In this document: one piece after another, positions 23,964-32,719 of the stretch
How positions within the stretch are numbered: the first letter of the stretch is position 1
Layout: the number at the start of each line of letters is the position of its first letter
Assembly (NCBI GenBank): GCA_016206805.1
Contig: JACQQX010000041.1
Location: forward strand, 1-43,224
Length of the DNA stretch: 43,224 bases
Reading direction: 5' to 3'
DNA from: Candidatus Omnitrophota bacterium
GTDB lineage: Bacteria; Omnitrophota; Gorgyraeia; 2-02-FULL-51-18
Notes under the pieces: model-generated
The model's database searches: none
What the model was told of the DNA's origin: nothing
What the model saw: only the letters and a program-made list of their open reading frames with translations
Translations under genes and position numbers: made by a program

Positions 23964-25586
23964 ATGAAACAGTGGCTTTTGGACACGATCAAACCGGACG
24001 AGTTTGCCGAAAAGGATTTAAAAAAGAACGGTATTTTATTCGAAGCGCTCGCCCGGCCCGATCAGATTCAAAGTGTCGCCCGTGAGTTCTTAGCGCAGCG
24101 CTATTTTCTGGAAAGTCTGACCGCTGTGGACTTCGCCGAATGTCTGGAGCTGGTTTATCACTTTAACCGCTGGGACGGATGCCGGCGCGTCTGCGTCAAA
24201 GTCCTTGTTCCCAAAGAAGGCGGCGTTCCCGGCAACGGCGCGTGGCATGCGCCGACTCTCTCCTCTATTTTCAAATCCGCCAACTGGTTTGAGCGGGAGA
24301 TCCACGAGATGTTCGGCATCGTTTTTGACGGGCATCCGCATTTAAAAAGACTGTTGCTTCCCGAAAGTTCCACCATTTTTCCCCTTTTAAAAAGTTTCAA
24401 AGGCGAGCCCAAAGGATCCGACGTTGCCCAGTCTTTAAAGCTGATCGAGGAAGACGCCAAAGAATTTCGGGTCCAAGAAGCGCAAAGCCTGACTAAAAAA
24501 GACAAAGATTATTATCTGAACCTCGGACCCCAACACCCTTCCACGCATGGCGTATTGCGCGTGCTGCTCCATCTTTCCGGTGAGCGGGTGCTGGATGGCG
24601 AACCCATCATCGGTTATTCGCATCGTCATCATGAAAAAATGATGGAAATCCAGACCTATTTTGGCTGCTGGCCCAATATGGGCCGCTTGGATTACGTGGG
24701 CGCCATGAGCTACAACATGGGTTACGCGCTGTTAGCCGAAAAAGCCCTGGGCCTTGTCCCCCCTCCTCGCGTGGAACATATCCGCGTTCTGATGACCGAG
24801 CTCAATCGCATTTCCAGCCACCTTTTATGGATGGGCACTTTCCTTTTGGATTTGGGAGCCTTTACTCCGTTTTTTTACTGCTTCGACGACCGCGAACAAA
24901 TCCTCGATATCCTGGAAATGGCCACCGGCGAGCGATTAACCTATGACTATTTCCGCTTTGGCGGCGTCGACCATGATATTCCCCAGGAGTTCGCTCCGGC
25001 AATCAAGGCTTTTATTCCGGGATTTAGAAAACGTTTGGCCGATTACGATAAATTGATCCGCCGGAACATCATTTTTGAAAAAAGAACCAAGGGATTGGGC
25101 GTTCTCACCAAAGAAAGCGCGCTCTCTTACGGCGTGACAGGCCCTTCGCTTCGCGCGGCCGGCGTCGCTTACGATTTGCGGCGGGATGAGCCTTATTCCC
25201 TCTACCCGGAGCTGGATTTTAATATTCCAACGGCGACCGACAGCGACGTCTATTCCCGTTATTGGGTGCGTTTTCGCGAGATGGAAGAAAGCCTTAAAAT
25301 TATTTCCCAACTCGTTGACAAAATCCCGGCCGGAGAAACTAAACTCGCGCGCGTGCCAAAAAATTTCCCCAAGGGCGAATATTATTCAGCGTGCGAATCC
25401 GCCCGCGGACTGTTTGGGATGCATCTTGTCAGTGATGGGTCGCTTAATCCCTATCGCTTCAAGCTCCGCACCCCGTCTTTTTCGAATTTGAATTCCATTA
25501 TCGACATGCTGCCAGGCTGCCTGATATCCGACGTGGTGGCGGTTCTGGGAAGCATTGATATCGTGTTGCCAGAGATTGATAGATAA
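23964..25586 (+). CDS. nuoCD: NADH-quinone oxidoreductase fused subunit CD (operon 2)
   Basis: NuoC and NuoD in one chain of about 540 residues. The NuoC part ends with WFEREIHEMFGIVFDGHPHLKRLLLP; a charged linker (about 140-180) leads to YYLNLGPQHPSTHGVLRVLL, GYSHRHHEKMMEIQTY and RISSHLLWMGTFLLDLGAF, ending LPEIDR. The frame opens at a GTG at 23913 inside a repeat; the ATG at 23964 with GGAAAG upstream is the better start. NuoCD fusions are known in other bacteria; here separate and fused forms coexist in one genome, which supports different origins for the two operons. Confidence 0.93.
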   Translation: MKQWLLDTIKPDEFAEKDLKKNGILFEALARPDQIQSVAREFLAQRYFLESLTAVDFAECLELVYHFNRWDGCRRVCVKVLVPKEGGVPGNGAWHAPTLSSIFKSANWFEREIHEMFGIVFDGHPHLKRLLLPESSTIFPLLKSFKGEPKGSDVAQSLKLIEEDAKEFRVQEAQSLTKKDKDYYLNLGPQHPSTHGVLRVLLHLSGERVLDGEPIIGYSHRHHEKMMEIQTYFGCWPNMGRLDYVGAMSYNMGYALLAEKALGLVPPPRVEHIRVLMTELNRISSHLLWMGTFLLDLGAFTPFFYCFDDREQILDILEMATGERLTYDYFRFGGVDHDIPQEFAPAIKAFIPGFRKRLADYDKLIRRNIIFEKRTKGLGVLTKESALSYGVTGPSLRAAGVAYDLRRDEPYSLYPELDFNIPTATDSDVYSRYWVRFREMEESLKIISQLVDKIPAGETKLARVPKNFPKGEYYSACESARGLFGMHLVSDGSLNPYRFKLRTPSFSNLNSIIDMLPGCLISDVVAVLGSIDIVLPEIDR

Positions 25587-25593
25587 TAATGCG

Positions 25594-25728
25594 AGCACGA
25601 AATCCGAAGCACGAAGCACGAAACAAATTAGAAATTAAAATGACACAAATATCAAACAAGAGGTTTAGAGCATTGAAATTTGAAAAATTGGAATTTGTTT
25701 CGTGCTTCGGATTTCGTGCTTCGGATTT
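25594..25728. repeat. 135-bp MITE-like element, copy 2 (family C), just after nuoCD
   Basis: Near-identical, reverse-complemented relative to 5341-5475. Ends are AGCACGAAATCCGAAGC and GTGCTTCGGATTTCGTGC. It fills the only real gap inside operon 2. Confidence 0.88.
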
Positions 25729-25734
25729 AAATAA

Positions 25735-26694
25735 ATGATTCCCGAATTATTTACAATTATTCTTTACGGTACCCTCGTCATCCTATTTGTCTCTGTCAAT
25801 GCTCTCTTTTTAGTGTGGATGGAGCGCCGTGTGTCGGCGCGCATCCAGCTGAGGCGCGGGCCGATTCATGTCGGCTGGCAGGGACTTTTGCAAACCGTGG
25901 CCGATGCCGTGAAGCTCATCAGCAAGGAACTGGTCCTTCCCAGCGAATCGGACCGTTTTTTGTATATCCTGGCTCCGATGCTGGTCTTTGCTCCGCTCCT
26001 GGCGGCTTTTCTGATATTGCCTTTGGGGCCGGGAATGGTGATGCGCGACTTGAATGTCGGATTTCTCTTTGCGTTCGCGCTCACCAACATCACCTTTATC
26101 GGGATTTTTATCGCCGGCTGGTCTTCCAATAGCAAATATGCCCTCTTGGGCGCGATGCGGGCTGTGGCACAAAATATTTCCTACGAAATCCCCTTGCTTC
26201 TTTCAACCATGGGCGTGGTTTTGCTGGCCCAAAGCCTGAAAATGTCGGAACTGGTGGCTGCGCAAAACTCCGTGTGGTTTATATTCCTCCAACCGGTGGC
26301 TTTTTTGATTTTTCTCTGCTCAAGCCTTGCCGAAGCCAATCGCGCCCCGTTTGATATTCCGGAAGCGGAGTCGGAGCTGGTCGCCGGATTCCATACCGAG
26401 TATTCCGGGATGCGTTTCGCGCTCTTTTTTCTCGGAGAATATACGGCAATTTTTATTTCGTCGGCCATCGCGGCAACCCTTTTCCTGGGCGGATGGGAGG
26501 GACCGTTTTTGCCGGGCGCTGTCTGGCTTCTGATCAAAACTTACGCGATTGTGTTAGTAGTGATGTGGATACGCTGGACGTTTCCGCGTCTGCGCAGTGA
26601 TCAACTCATGAGCTTCGCTTGGAAGGTGTTGATCCCTTTTGCGATTGTGAATGTGTTCATCACCGCCGTTGTGTTAGAATTGCAAAAAATTTAA
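25735..26694 (+). CDS. nuoH: NADH-quinone oxidoreductase subunit H (operon 2)
   Basis: Quinone-chamber membrane subunit, 319 residues, close to the family norm. [37 protein letters not shown] and [13 protein letters not shown] are visible. ATG at 25735, six bases after the MITE-like element. The stop codon directly abuts the nuoI ATG. Confidence 0.95.
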   Translation: MIPELFTIILYGTLVILFVSVNALFLVWMERRVSARIQLRRGPIHVGWQGLLQTVADAVKLISKELVLPSESDRFLYILAPMLVFAPLLAAFLILPLGPGMVMRDLNVGFLFAFALTNITFIGIFIAGWSSNSKYALLGAMRAVAQNISYEIPLLLSTMGVVLLAQSLKMSELVAAQNSVWFIFLQPVAFLIFLCSSLAEANRAPFDIPEAESELVAGFHTEYSGMRFALFFLGEYTAIFISSAIAATLFLGGWEGPFLPGAVWLLIKTYAIVLVVMWIRWTFPRLRSDQLMSFAWKVLIPFAIVNVFITAVVLELQKI

Positions 26695-27195
26695 ATGACC
26701 TATCTTAAAGAAGTCCTCAGAGGTTTTTGGAGTCTCCTGGTGGGCATGGGGATCACGTTCCGGTATTTTTTCAAAAAACCGGTGACGGTGATTTACCCCA
26801 AAGAACGCATCCCCATAAAACGCTTCAAAGGCCCGATCAATTTCGTCGTCGATGAAAAAAGCGGCGACCATAAGTGCATCGCCTGCAATGCCTGCATTAA
26901 AGTCTGCCCTTCCCGCTGCATGTCTCTGGAAATCGGAAAAAGCGCGGCCGATGGCAAGCGGGTTTTGACGGATTTTAAAGTCAATTACATGCTCTGCAGT
27001 TTGTGCAGTTTATGCATCGATGTCTGCCCAACCGACGCGCTCAAACACGCCGACGGCGACTATGATATGGTGTCCATGACGCAAAAAGAGCTCATCATGG
27101 ACCTTTTGGAGCCATTTGAGAAACGGGGTACGCCGCTCACCAAGATTCCGCTGGCGACTGAGACTCCAAAACCCGAAGCGCCGAAACCCCAATGA
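26695..27195 (+). CDS. nuoI: NADH-quinone oxidoreductase subunit I (operon 2)
   Basis: Two-cluster ferredoxin subunit. HKCIACNACIKVCPSRC near residue 60 and MLCSLCSLCIDVCPTDA near residue 100 supply eight Cys. The C-terminal tail (TETPKPEAPKPQ) is Pro/Lys-rich. 166 residues; overlaps nuoJ by four bases. In a complex without NuoE-G it would be a natural docking site for ferredoxin, but that is inference. Confidence 0.95.
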   Translation: MTYLKEVLRGFWSLLVGMGITFRYFFKKPVTVIYPKERIPIKRFKGPINFVVDEKSGDHKCIACNACIKVCPSRCMSLEIGKSAADGKRVLTDFKVNYMLCSLCSLCIDVCPTDALKHADGDYDMVSMTQKELIMDLLEPFEKRGTPLTKIPLATETPKPEAPKPQ

Positions 27196-27680
27196 TGGAA
27201 AATATCGTTTTCTTTGGCGTAGTGGCGCTCACTCTTTTGGGCGCCTTCTTAGCGGTCTCGCTCCGCAATGTTTTTTACAACGCGTTGGCGCTGGTGCTAT
27301 GCCTTTTTGGCGTAGCTTGTCTTTTCATTTTTCTCAATAGCGAGTTTCTAGCCGTCATGGAAGTCATTGTTTATATCGGCGCCATTTCTATCGCCATCAT
27401 TTTCGCCATCATGCTTTCCACGCCGATGCTTCAAAAAACCGAAGCGCCTCAAGACCGCTTGAAAACATTGCGTTCTTTCGTCATCGCCGCTCTTTTATTC
27501 GGCGGCCTATTCAAGGCTTTACAGAAAACAACCTGGCCCGCGGCCGGCGTCGATGGGGATTACAGCCTTCATGCGATCGGTCGCCTGCTGTTAACAGGCC
27601 AGGTGCTGCCGTTTGAAGCGGTATCGCTGGTGCTTTTAGTCGCCATCATGGGCGCGCTCTTACTGGCGGAGAAAAAATGA
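27192..27680 (+). CDS. nuoJ: NADH-quinone oxidoreductase subunit J (operon 2)
   Basis: Five-helix membrane subunit. The conserved EVIVYIGAISIAIIFAIML segment (around residue 56) carries the pi-bulge helix 3 signature. 162 residues. ATGA overlap with nuoI upstream and nuoK downstream. Confidence 0.95.
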   Translation: MMENIVFFGVVALTLLGAFLAVSLRNVFYNALALVLCLFGVACLFIFLNSEFLAVMEVIVYIGAISIAIIFAIMLSTPMLQKTEAPQDRLKTLRSFVIAALLFGGLFKALQKTTWPAAGVDGDYSLHAIGRLLLTGQVLPFEAVSLVLLVAIMGALLLAEKK

Positions 27681-27994
27681 GCGCGGCCCAGTCTCTTTCC
27701 AGTTATCTTTTGATTTCCGCGGCGCTTTTTTCCATCGGCGTTTTCGGTCTCCTGAGCCGGCGGAATCTAGTGGCCATTCTCATATCGCTTGAGCTCATCC
27801 TGAACTCCGCGAGCCTTAATTTTGTGGCTTTTAATAAATTTTCTCTCGTCGATAAGGCACTAGGGCAGGTCTTTGCGATTTTTATCATTGCGCTTGCGGC
27901 GGCTGAAGTTTGTATCGGGCTCAGCCTGATTCTTTTATTGCATCGTAAAAAAGATTCCATCAATGTGGATGAAGCGCGGGAGCTAAGAGGATGA
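27677..27994 (+). CDS. nuoK: NADH-quinone oxidoreductase subunit K (operon 2)
   Basis: Three-helix subunit of 105 residues. It carries both conserved membrane glutamates: in LISLELILNSASLNF and in AAAEVCIGLSLILLL. Overlaps both neighbours by four bases. Confidence 0.95.
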   Translation: MSAAQSLSSYLLISAALFSIGVFGLLSRRNLVAILISLELILNSASLNFVAFNKFSLVDKALGQVFAIFIIALAAAEVCIGLSLILLLHRKKDSINVDEARELRG

Positions 27995-29835
27995 CGGACC
28001 TCCATCTTTTTTGGGTCATACAATTAGCGCCGCTTTTGGCTTTCCTGCTGATCCAGGTTCTGCCGAAGACGATTAACAAAGTCGCGCCGGCCATCGGCAT
28101 GGCCTTTTCCCTGACGGCGGCGCTGGCCAGCCTAAACCTTTCCTTCGCCCATTCTCAGGGCGCCGGACTTCCGGTGGAGTTTTCCCGCCAGTGGCTAGTG
28201 GTGGCCGATTACGCGGTGTGGCCCAATATTCCCGTTCCCCACTACACGCTTTCGGTGGGCTTCCTGCTGGATCCTCTCAACCTTCTCATGATCACATTGG
28301 TGACCACGATCAGTTTTTTTGTCCAACTATTCTCCTTTTACTACATGAATGAGGACCCTTCACGGCCGCGCTATTTTGGTTTCTTAAGTTTCTTTTCCTT
28401 TTCCATGACGGGCCTGGTGCTTTCCAATAACCTGCTTCAGACCTTTCTTTTCTGGGAACTGGTGGGTTTGACCTCTTATCTTCTGATCGGTTTCTGGTTT
28501 GAGAAAAAATCGGCGGCGACCGCGGCCCGGAAAGCCTTTGTCATCAACCGCCTGGCGGATCTGGGTTTTTATCTGGGCATTATTCTTCTTTTCCTGCTTT
28601 TTGGAACGCTGGGCTTCGCTACTTTGAAAGCCGATGCGCTGCGCAATGTCCTGGGTCATGGAACGCTCACTCTCATCGGCCTTTTGATTTTCTGCGGGGT
28701 GATGGGCAAGTCCGCTCAATTCCCATTTCATGTGTGGCTGCCCGACGCGATGGAAGGCCCCACACCGGTAAGCGCGCTGATCCACTCCGCCACTATGGTG
28801 GCTGCCGGCGTTTTTCTTTTGGCGCGCGCCTTCGATCTTTTTAGCGCGTCCCACACCACGCTGCTGGTGATTCTCAGCATTGGAGCGATTACCGCCCTGA
28901 TGAGCGCGACACTAGCCGCCATTCAACGGGATATCAAACGCATCCTCGCTTATTCCACCGTCAGCCAGCTGGGACTCATGGTCATGGCTATCGGCGCCGG
29001 GTCGGCCGAAAGCGGCATGTTTCATCTGTCGACACACGCTTATTTCAAATCTTTGCTTTTTTTAACCTCCGGCGCCTTCATTCACCGCTTCCACACCAAT
29101 GACATTTGGGAAATCGCCGACCGTGGCGGTAAAAAGGACGCTGTCGCGCTGGGATGCTTGGCTTTTGGGCTTTTATCTCTGTCCGGTGTCCCTCCTTTTG
29201 CCGGATTTTTCAGCAAGGATTTGATTCTGGAGGTGTTGAAACACCATGGCGGGATTTTCTTTTATGGCGTGGCGGTGCTGGTGAGTTTCTTGACGGCGTA
29301 TTATTCTTTCCGCCTTTTTTTTGTGATCGCGCTTTCCAAGATCGGGCACGAAGTGCGTGCGCATCATGAGTCATTAACGCTTAAAATCAGCCGCGCGCTT
29401 CCGCTGTTCTCTTTGGCGGCGCTCTCCCTGATCACCGGATTCACCGGACACGCGTTCCATTTGAATATGGAGCTTTTGATCACCACCGTGATTCTTGTCG
29501 TTGCCGGAGGCGCTTTGGCCTACAGCCAGTTCAAGGATCCGGCGGCGGCCGAAGCCGCGCTCCGCGGCAATCAGGGCTTCATTTTCAAAATCCTGGAAAG
29601 AAAATTCTTCATGGATGACGCGTACGATTTCCTGGTCAAAAAAGTGGGTTTGGCGCTGGGCCGATGGTTAAATGCTTTCGACCGCGCGGTGATCAATAGC
29701 CTCATGGTCAACCAAACCTCTTTCAGCGTCATGCGCCTGGGGCGCGTGGTCTCTCGGCTGCAAAACGGCCTGTTGCAGGACTATCTGGCATGGGCGGTCG
29801 GCATCGGCATTCTGATCGTTTTTTGCTTCCTATGA
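27991..29835 (+). CDS. nuoL: NADH-quinone oxidoreductase subunit L (operon 2)
   Basis: Antiporter-like distal membrane subunit. FLFWELVGLTSYLLIGFW carries the helix 5 Glu, and FPFHVWLPDAMEGPTPVSAL and IHSATMVAAGVFLLAR mark the discontinuous helix region; KRILAYSTVSQLGLM follows. 614 residues with the C-terminal lateral-helix extension, the full family length. Confidence 0.96.
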   Translation: MTDLHLFWVIQLAPLLAFLLIQVLPKTINKVAPAIGMAFSLTAALASLNLSFAHSQGAGLPVEFSRQWLVVADYAVWPNIPVPHYTLSVGFLLDPLNLLMITLVTTISFFVQLFSFYYMNEDPSRPRYFGFLSFFSFSMTGLVLSNNLLQTFLFWELVGLTSYLLIGFWFEKKSAATAARKAFVINRLADLGFYLGIILLFLLFGTLGFATLKADALRNVLGHGTLTLIGLLIFCGVMGKSAQFPFHVWLPDAMEGPTPVSALIHSATMVAAGVFLLARAFDLFSASHTTLLVILSIGAITALMSATLAAIQRDIKRILAYSTVSQLGLMVMAIGAGSAESGMFHLSTHAYFKSLLFLTSGAFIHRFHTNDIWEIADRGGKKDAVALGCLAFGLLSLSGVPPFAGFFSKDLILEVLKHHGGIFFYGVAVLVSFLTAYYSFRLFFVIALSKIGHEVRAHHESLTLKISRALPLFSLAALSLITGFTGHAFHLNMELLITTVILVVAGGALAYSQFKDPAAAEAALRGNQGFIFKILERKFFMDDAYDFLVKKVGLALGRWLNAFDRAVINSLMVNQTSFSVMRLGRVVSRLQNGLLQDYLAWAVGIGILIVFCFL

Positions 29836-31298
29836 CACCCCCTTTTCCGATCTTAAGCGCTATTTTACTTTGCCCGGTAGTGGGACTGCTTTTGGTTTTA
29901 TTGACGCCGCGCAAATATGAAACGCTGATCAAGCTCACTGCGCTGGCTTCGGCGCTGGGAACGCTGGTGCTGTCTGTTGTCCTGCTTTTTATTTTTAAGC
30001 CCTCTGTTCCCGGCTTTCAGTTAATAGAGCATATGGAATGGATTAAAAGTTACGGCATTCACTATTCCAACGCCGTCGACGGACTCAATGTGTCGATGAT
30101 TCTCCTCACCGCCATCGTGATATTCTGCGGCATCCTGGTATCCTGGAGCGTGACTTACCGCGTGAAGGACTTTTTTGCCAATATGCTTTTTCTGGTGTCG
30201 GGCGTGTTCGGCGTTTTCATGACGACCAATCTTTTCTTCTTCTTCCTCTTTTATGAAATCGCCGTCATCCCGATGTACCTTTTGATCGTGATCTGGGGTT
30301 CCACCAACAAAGAATATGCCGCTATGAAGCTGACGCTCTATCTGCTTTTGGGCAGCGCGCTGATGTTCGCCGGATTTCTGTACATGTATTCGCTGCCGGA
30401 TGCCCGGACATTTGATTTGATCGCCCTGAAACAAAACGTGCGCTTCACGCCCGAGGTTCAAAATATCCTTTTTCTCGGACTTTTCATCGGCTTTGGTGTT
30501 TTGGCGGCCTGCTTTCCCTTTCACGTGTGGTCGCCGGATGGTCACGTCGCGGCTCCCACGGCCGCCAGCATGCTGCACGCCGGGGTGCTGATGAAATTGG
30601 GCGCTTTTGGTATTTTGCGGGTCGGTGTTTATCTCTTGCCGGAAGGCGCGCGGCATTGGGCGGATTGGGTCGCGGTCCTGGCGCTCTGCAATATCGTTTA
30701 TGGCGCGATGGTGGCCACCCAGCAAAAGGATTTAAAATACATCGTCGGCTATTCCAGCGTCAGCCACATGGGTATCGTGCTTCTGGGCATTGCCACCATG
30801 ACCACCGTCGGCTTCAACGGCGCTATTTTCCAGATGTTCGCCCACGGCATCATGACAGCCCTTTTCTTCGCTTGCGTCGGTTTTATTTATGACGGTTGTC
30901 ACACGCGGATGCTGGATGAACTGGGCGGGCTCTCCAAACAAGCGCCGGTGATTTCCGCTTTTTTCATCATCGCGGGACTCTGCGGACTGGGTCTGCCGGG
31001 CATGGGCAGCTTCGTGGCTGAACTTCTGGTCACCATTGCGGCTATCGGAACCTACCCTGCCATCGGCATCATTTCCATTGTGGCGCTTTTGATCACGGCT
31101 TTTTATGTGCTGACGGCCATTCAGAAAGCTTTCTATGGGCCGGCCAATCCGCATCATGCCGATTTTAAAGATTTGGATTGGTTTCAATTCATTCCCAGGG
31201 CTTTTCTAGTCGCTTGCCTCATTTTCTTCGGGATATTTCCGGATATTTTTATCAACTGGGTCTCCTTGTCCACTAAAACCCTTTTAGGAATCGGCTGA
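29832..31298 (+). CDS. nuoM: NADH-quinone oxidoreductase subunit M (operon 2)
   Basis: Antiporter-like subunit of 488 residues. FFFLFYEIAVIPMYLLIVIW contains the key Glu, and FHVWSPDGHVAAPTAASMLH followed by AGVLMKLGAFG the key Lys. The ATG at 29832 overlaps the nuoL stop by four bases; an upstream in-frame start at 29790 lies within nuoL and is not needed. Confidence 0.96.
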   Translation: MTPPFPILSAILLCPVVGLLLVLLTPRKYETLIKLTALASALGTLVLSVVLLFIFKPSVPGFQLIEHMEWIKSYGIHYSNAVDGLNVSMILLTAIVIFCGILVSWSVTYRVKDFFANMLFLVSGVFGVFMTTNLFFFFLFYEIAVIPMYLLIVIWGSTNKEYAAMKLTLYLLLGSALMFAGFLYMYSLPDARTFDLIALKQNVRFTPEVQNILFLGLFIGFGVLAACFPFHVWSPDGHVAAPTAASMLHAGVLMKLGAFGILRVGVYLLPEGARHWADWVAVLALCNIVYGAMVATQQKDLKYIVGYSSVSHMGIVLLGIATMTTVGFNGAIFQMFAHGIMTALFFACVGFIYDGCHTRMLDELGGLSKQAPVISAFFIIAGLCGLGLPGMGSFVAELLVTIAAIGTYPAIGIISIVALLITAFYVLTAIQKAFYGPANPHHADFKDLDWFQFIPRAFLVACLIFFGIFPDIFINWVSLSTKTLLGIG

Positions 31299-32719
31299 TG
31301 GACCTGTCTCTTTTCGTTCCCGAACTCATTCTTTTGGGCGCCATCGCGTACCTGTTATGCCTGACCCTTTCCAGCCGTCAAATCGCGGGTTCGGCATTGA
31401 ATATTTTCCTGCCGGGCCTTGGGATGATTTTAATGGTTTCCACTTTCTTCACGTTAGGCCACTCCGGAGTGCTTTTCTCAGACACTTACCGGATCGATAT
31501 GATTTCGCAGGGTTTTAAACTGGTGCTCGCGCTTTCATTTTTGCTGGTGGCCGTCCTTTCCTGCCATCGCATCTCGATTCCGCGGGACCGAGAGGTGGAG
31601 TATGGTATTTTTCTGTCCACCTCCCTTTTGGGAATGATGATGATGACTAGCGCTGTCGATATCCTGACGTTGTATGTTTCTATGGAGCTTTCCTCCTACT
31701 CCCTCTATCTTTTGTCAGCCCTTAGGCGGGATCAGCGCGCTCCGGAAGCGGGCGTCAAATACCTGCTGTTTGGCGCGGCCGCCAGCGGAGTTTTCTTATG
31801 GGGCATGAGTCTCTTGGTGGGTTTGTCAGGGACAACGTCCCTAGCCGGCATTGCGGCCCAAGCTCCGGCGCTCGTGGCACAGCCGGCGTTTTCGCTGGGA
31901 CTGGCATTCGCTCTTTTCGCGTTTTTATTCAAACTTTCCGCTTTCCCGCTTCACTTTTGGGCGCCGGATGTTTATGAAAGCGCCGCGACCCCGGTCACTT
32001 CTTTTATCGCCACCGCCTCCAAAGCGGCGGCCGTGGCTATTTTTATCCGTATCTTTATGGCGACAGGACTTTCCGCTGGGTTGATTTGGGTTTTGGGGAT
32101 ACTGGCCTTTCTTTCGATGACACTGGGCAATGCCGTGGCGTTAGTCCAGCAGGATGTGAAACGGCTTTTGGCTTACTCCAGCATCGCGCAAGCGGGTTAT
32201 CTTCTGCTGGGCCTGCTTTCGGGAACGCTTGAAGGATATTCCTCGAGCTTTTTTTACGCTTTCGCGTATGTGTTGATGAATACGGCGGCATTCTTAGTGG
32301 TGATTGTTGTGGCGGAGTCTTCGCGGCATGACAATCCTCAGATTTCTCACTTTAACGGCCTTGCCGAACGCTCCCCTTTTCTGGCGCTGCTGCTGCTTTT
32401 GGGACTCTTATCGTTGGCCGGCATCCCGCCGCTGGCCGGATTCACGGGTAAGTGGATTCTTTTTTCGGCGGCGATGGATCAGGGGCATTGGTTCCTGGTA
32501 TTGTGGGCGGTGTTGAATAGCGTTGTCTCCCTTTTTTATTATTTGACGCTGGTCAAACATGTCTATTTGAAAAAACCGGAAACGGCTCAACCCATTCTTC
32601 TTTCCACCGGCACAAAAATAGCAGCCTTCTTACTGTTAGTCAGCCTGGTTCTGTTAGGCGTATTTCCTAATGCTTTCATCACTTTCACTCAACAAGCCAT
32701 TCTCTCGGGGGCGTTTTAA
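31298..32719 (+). CDS. nuoN: NADH-quinone oxidoreductase subunit N (operon 2)
   Basis: Third antiporter-like subunit, 473 residues. LTLYVSMELSSYSLYLLSA (Glu), LSAFPLHFWAPDVYESAATP and FIATASKAAAVAIFIR (Lys) match the family. One-base TGATG overlap with nuoM. Its stop overlaps the next gene's ATG by one base (TAATG). Confidence 0.96.
   Translation: MDLSLFVPELILLGAIAYLLCLTLSSRQIAGSALNIFLPGLGMILMVSTFFTLGHSGVLFSDTYRIDMISQGFKLVLALSFLLVAVLSCHRISIPRDREVEYGIFLSTSLLGMMMMTSAVDILTLYVSMELSSYSLYLLSALRRDQRAPEAGVKYLLFGAAASGVFLWGMSLLVGLSGTTSLAGIAAQAPALVAQPAFSLGLAFALFAFLFKLSAFPLHFWAPDVYESAATPVTSFIATASKAAAVAIFIRIFMATGLSAGLIWVLGILAFLSMTLGNAVALVQQDVKRLLAYSSIAQAGYLLLGLLSGTLEGYSSSFFYAFAYVLMNTAAFLVVIVVAESSRHDNPQISHFNGLAERSPFLALLLLLGLLSLAGIPPLAGFTGKWILFSAAMDQGHWFLVLWAVLNSVVSLFYYLTLVKHVYLKKPETAQPILLSTGTKIAAFLLLVSLVLLGVFPNAFITFTQQAILSGAF

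Noticed and set aside
30021-30725. 234-codon minus-strand frame opposite nuoM
   Set aside because: Antisense shadow with charged low-complexity sequence; nuoM is clear.
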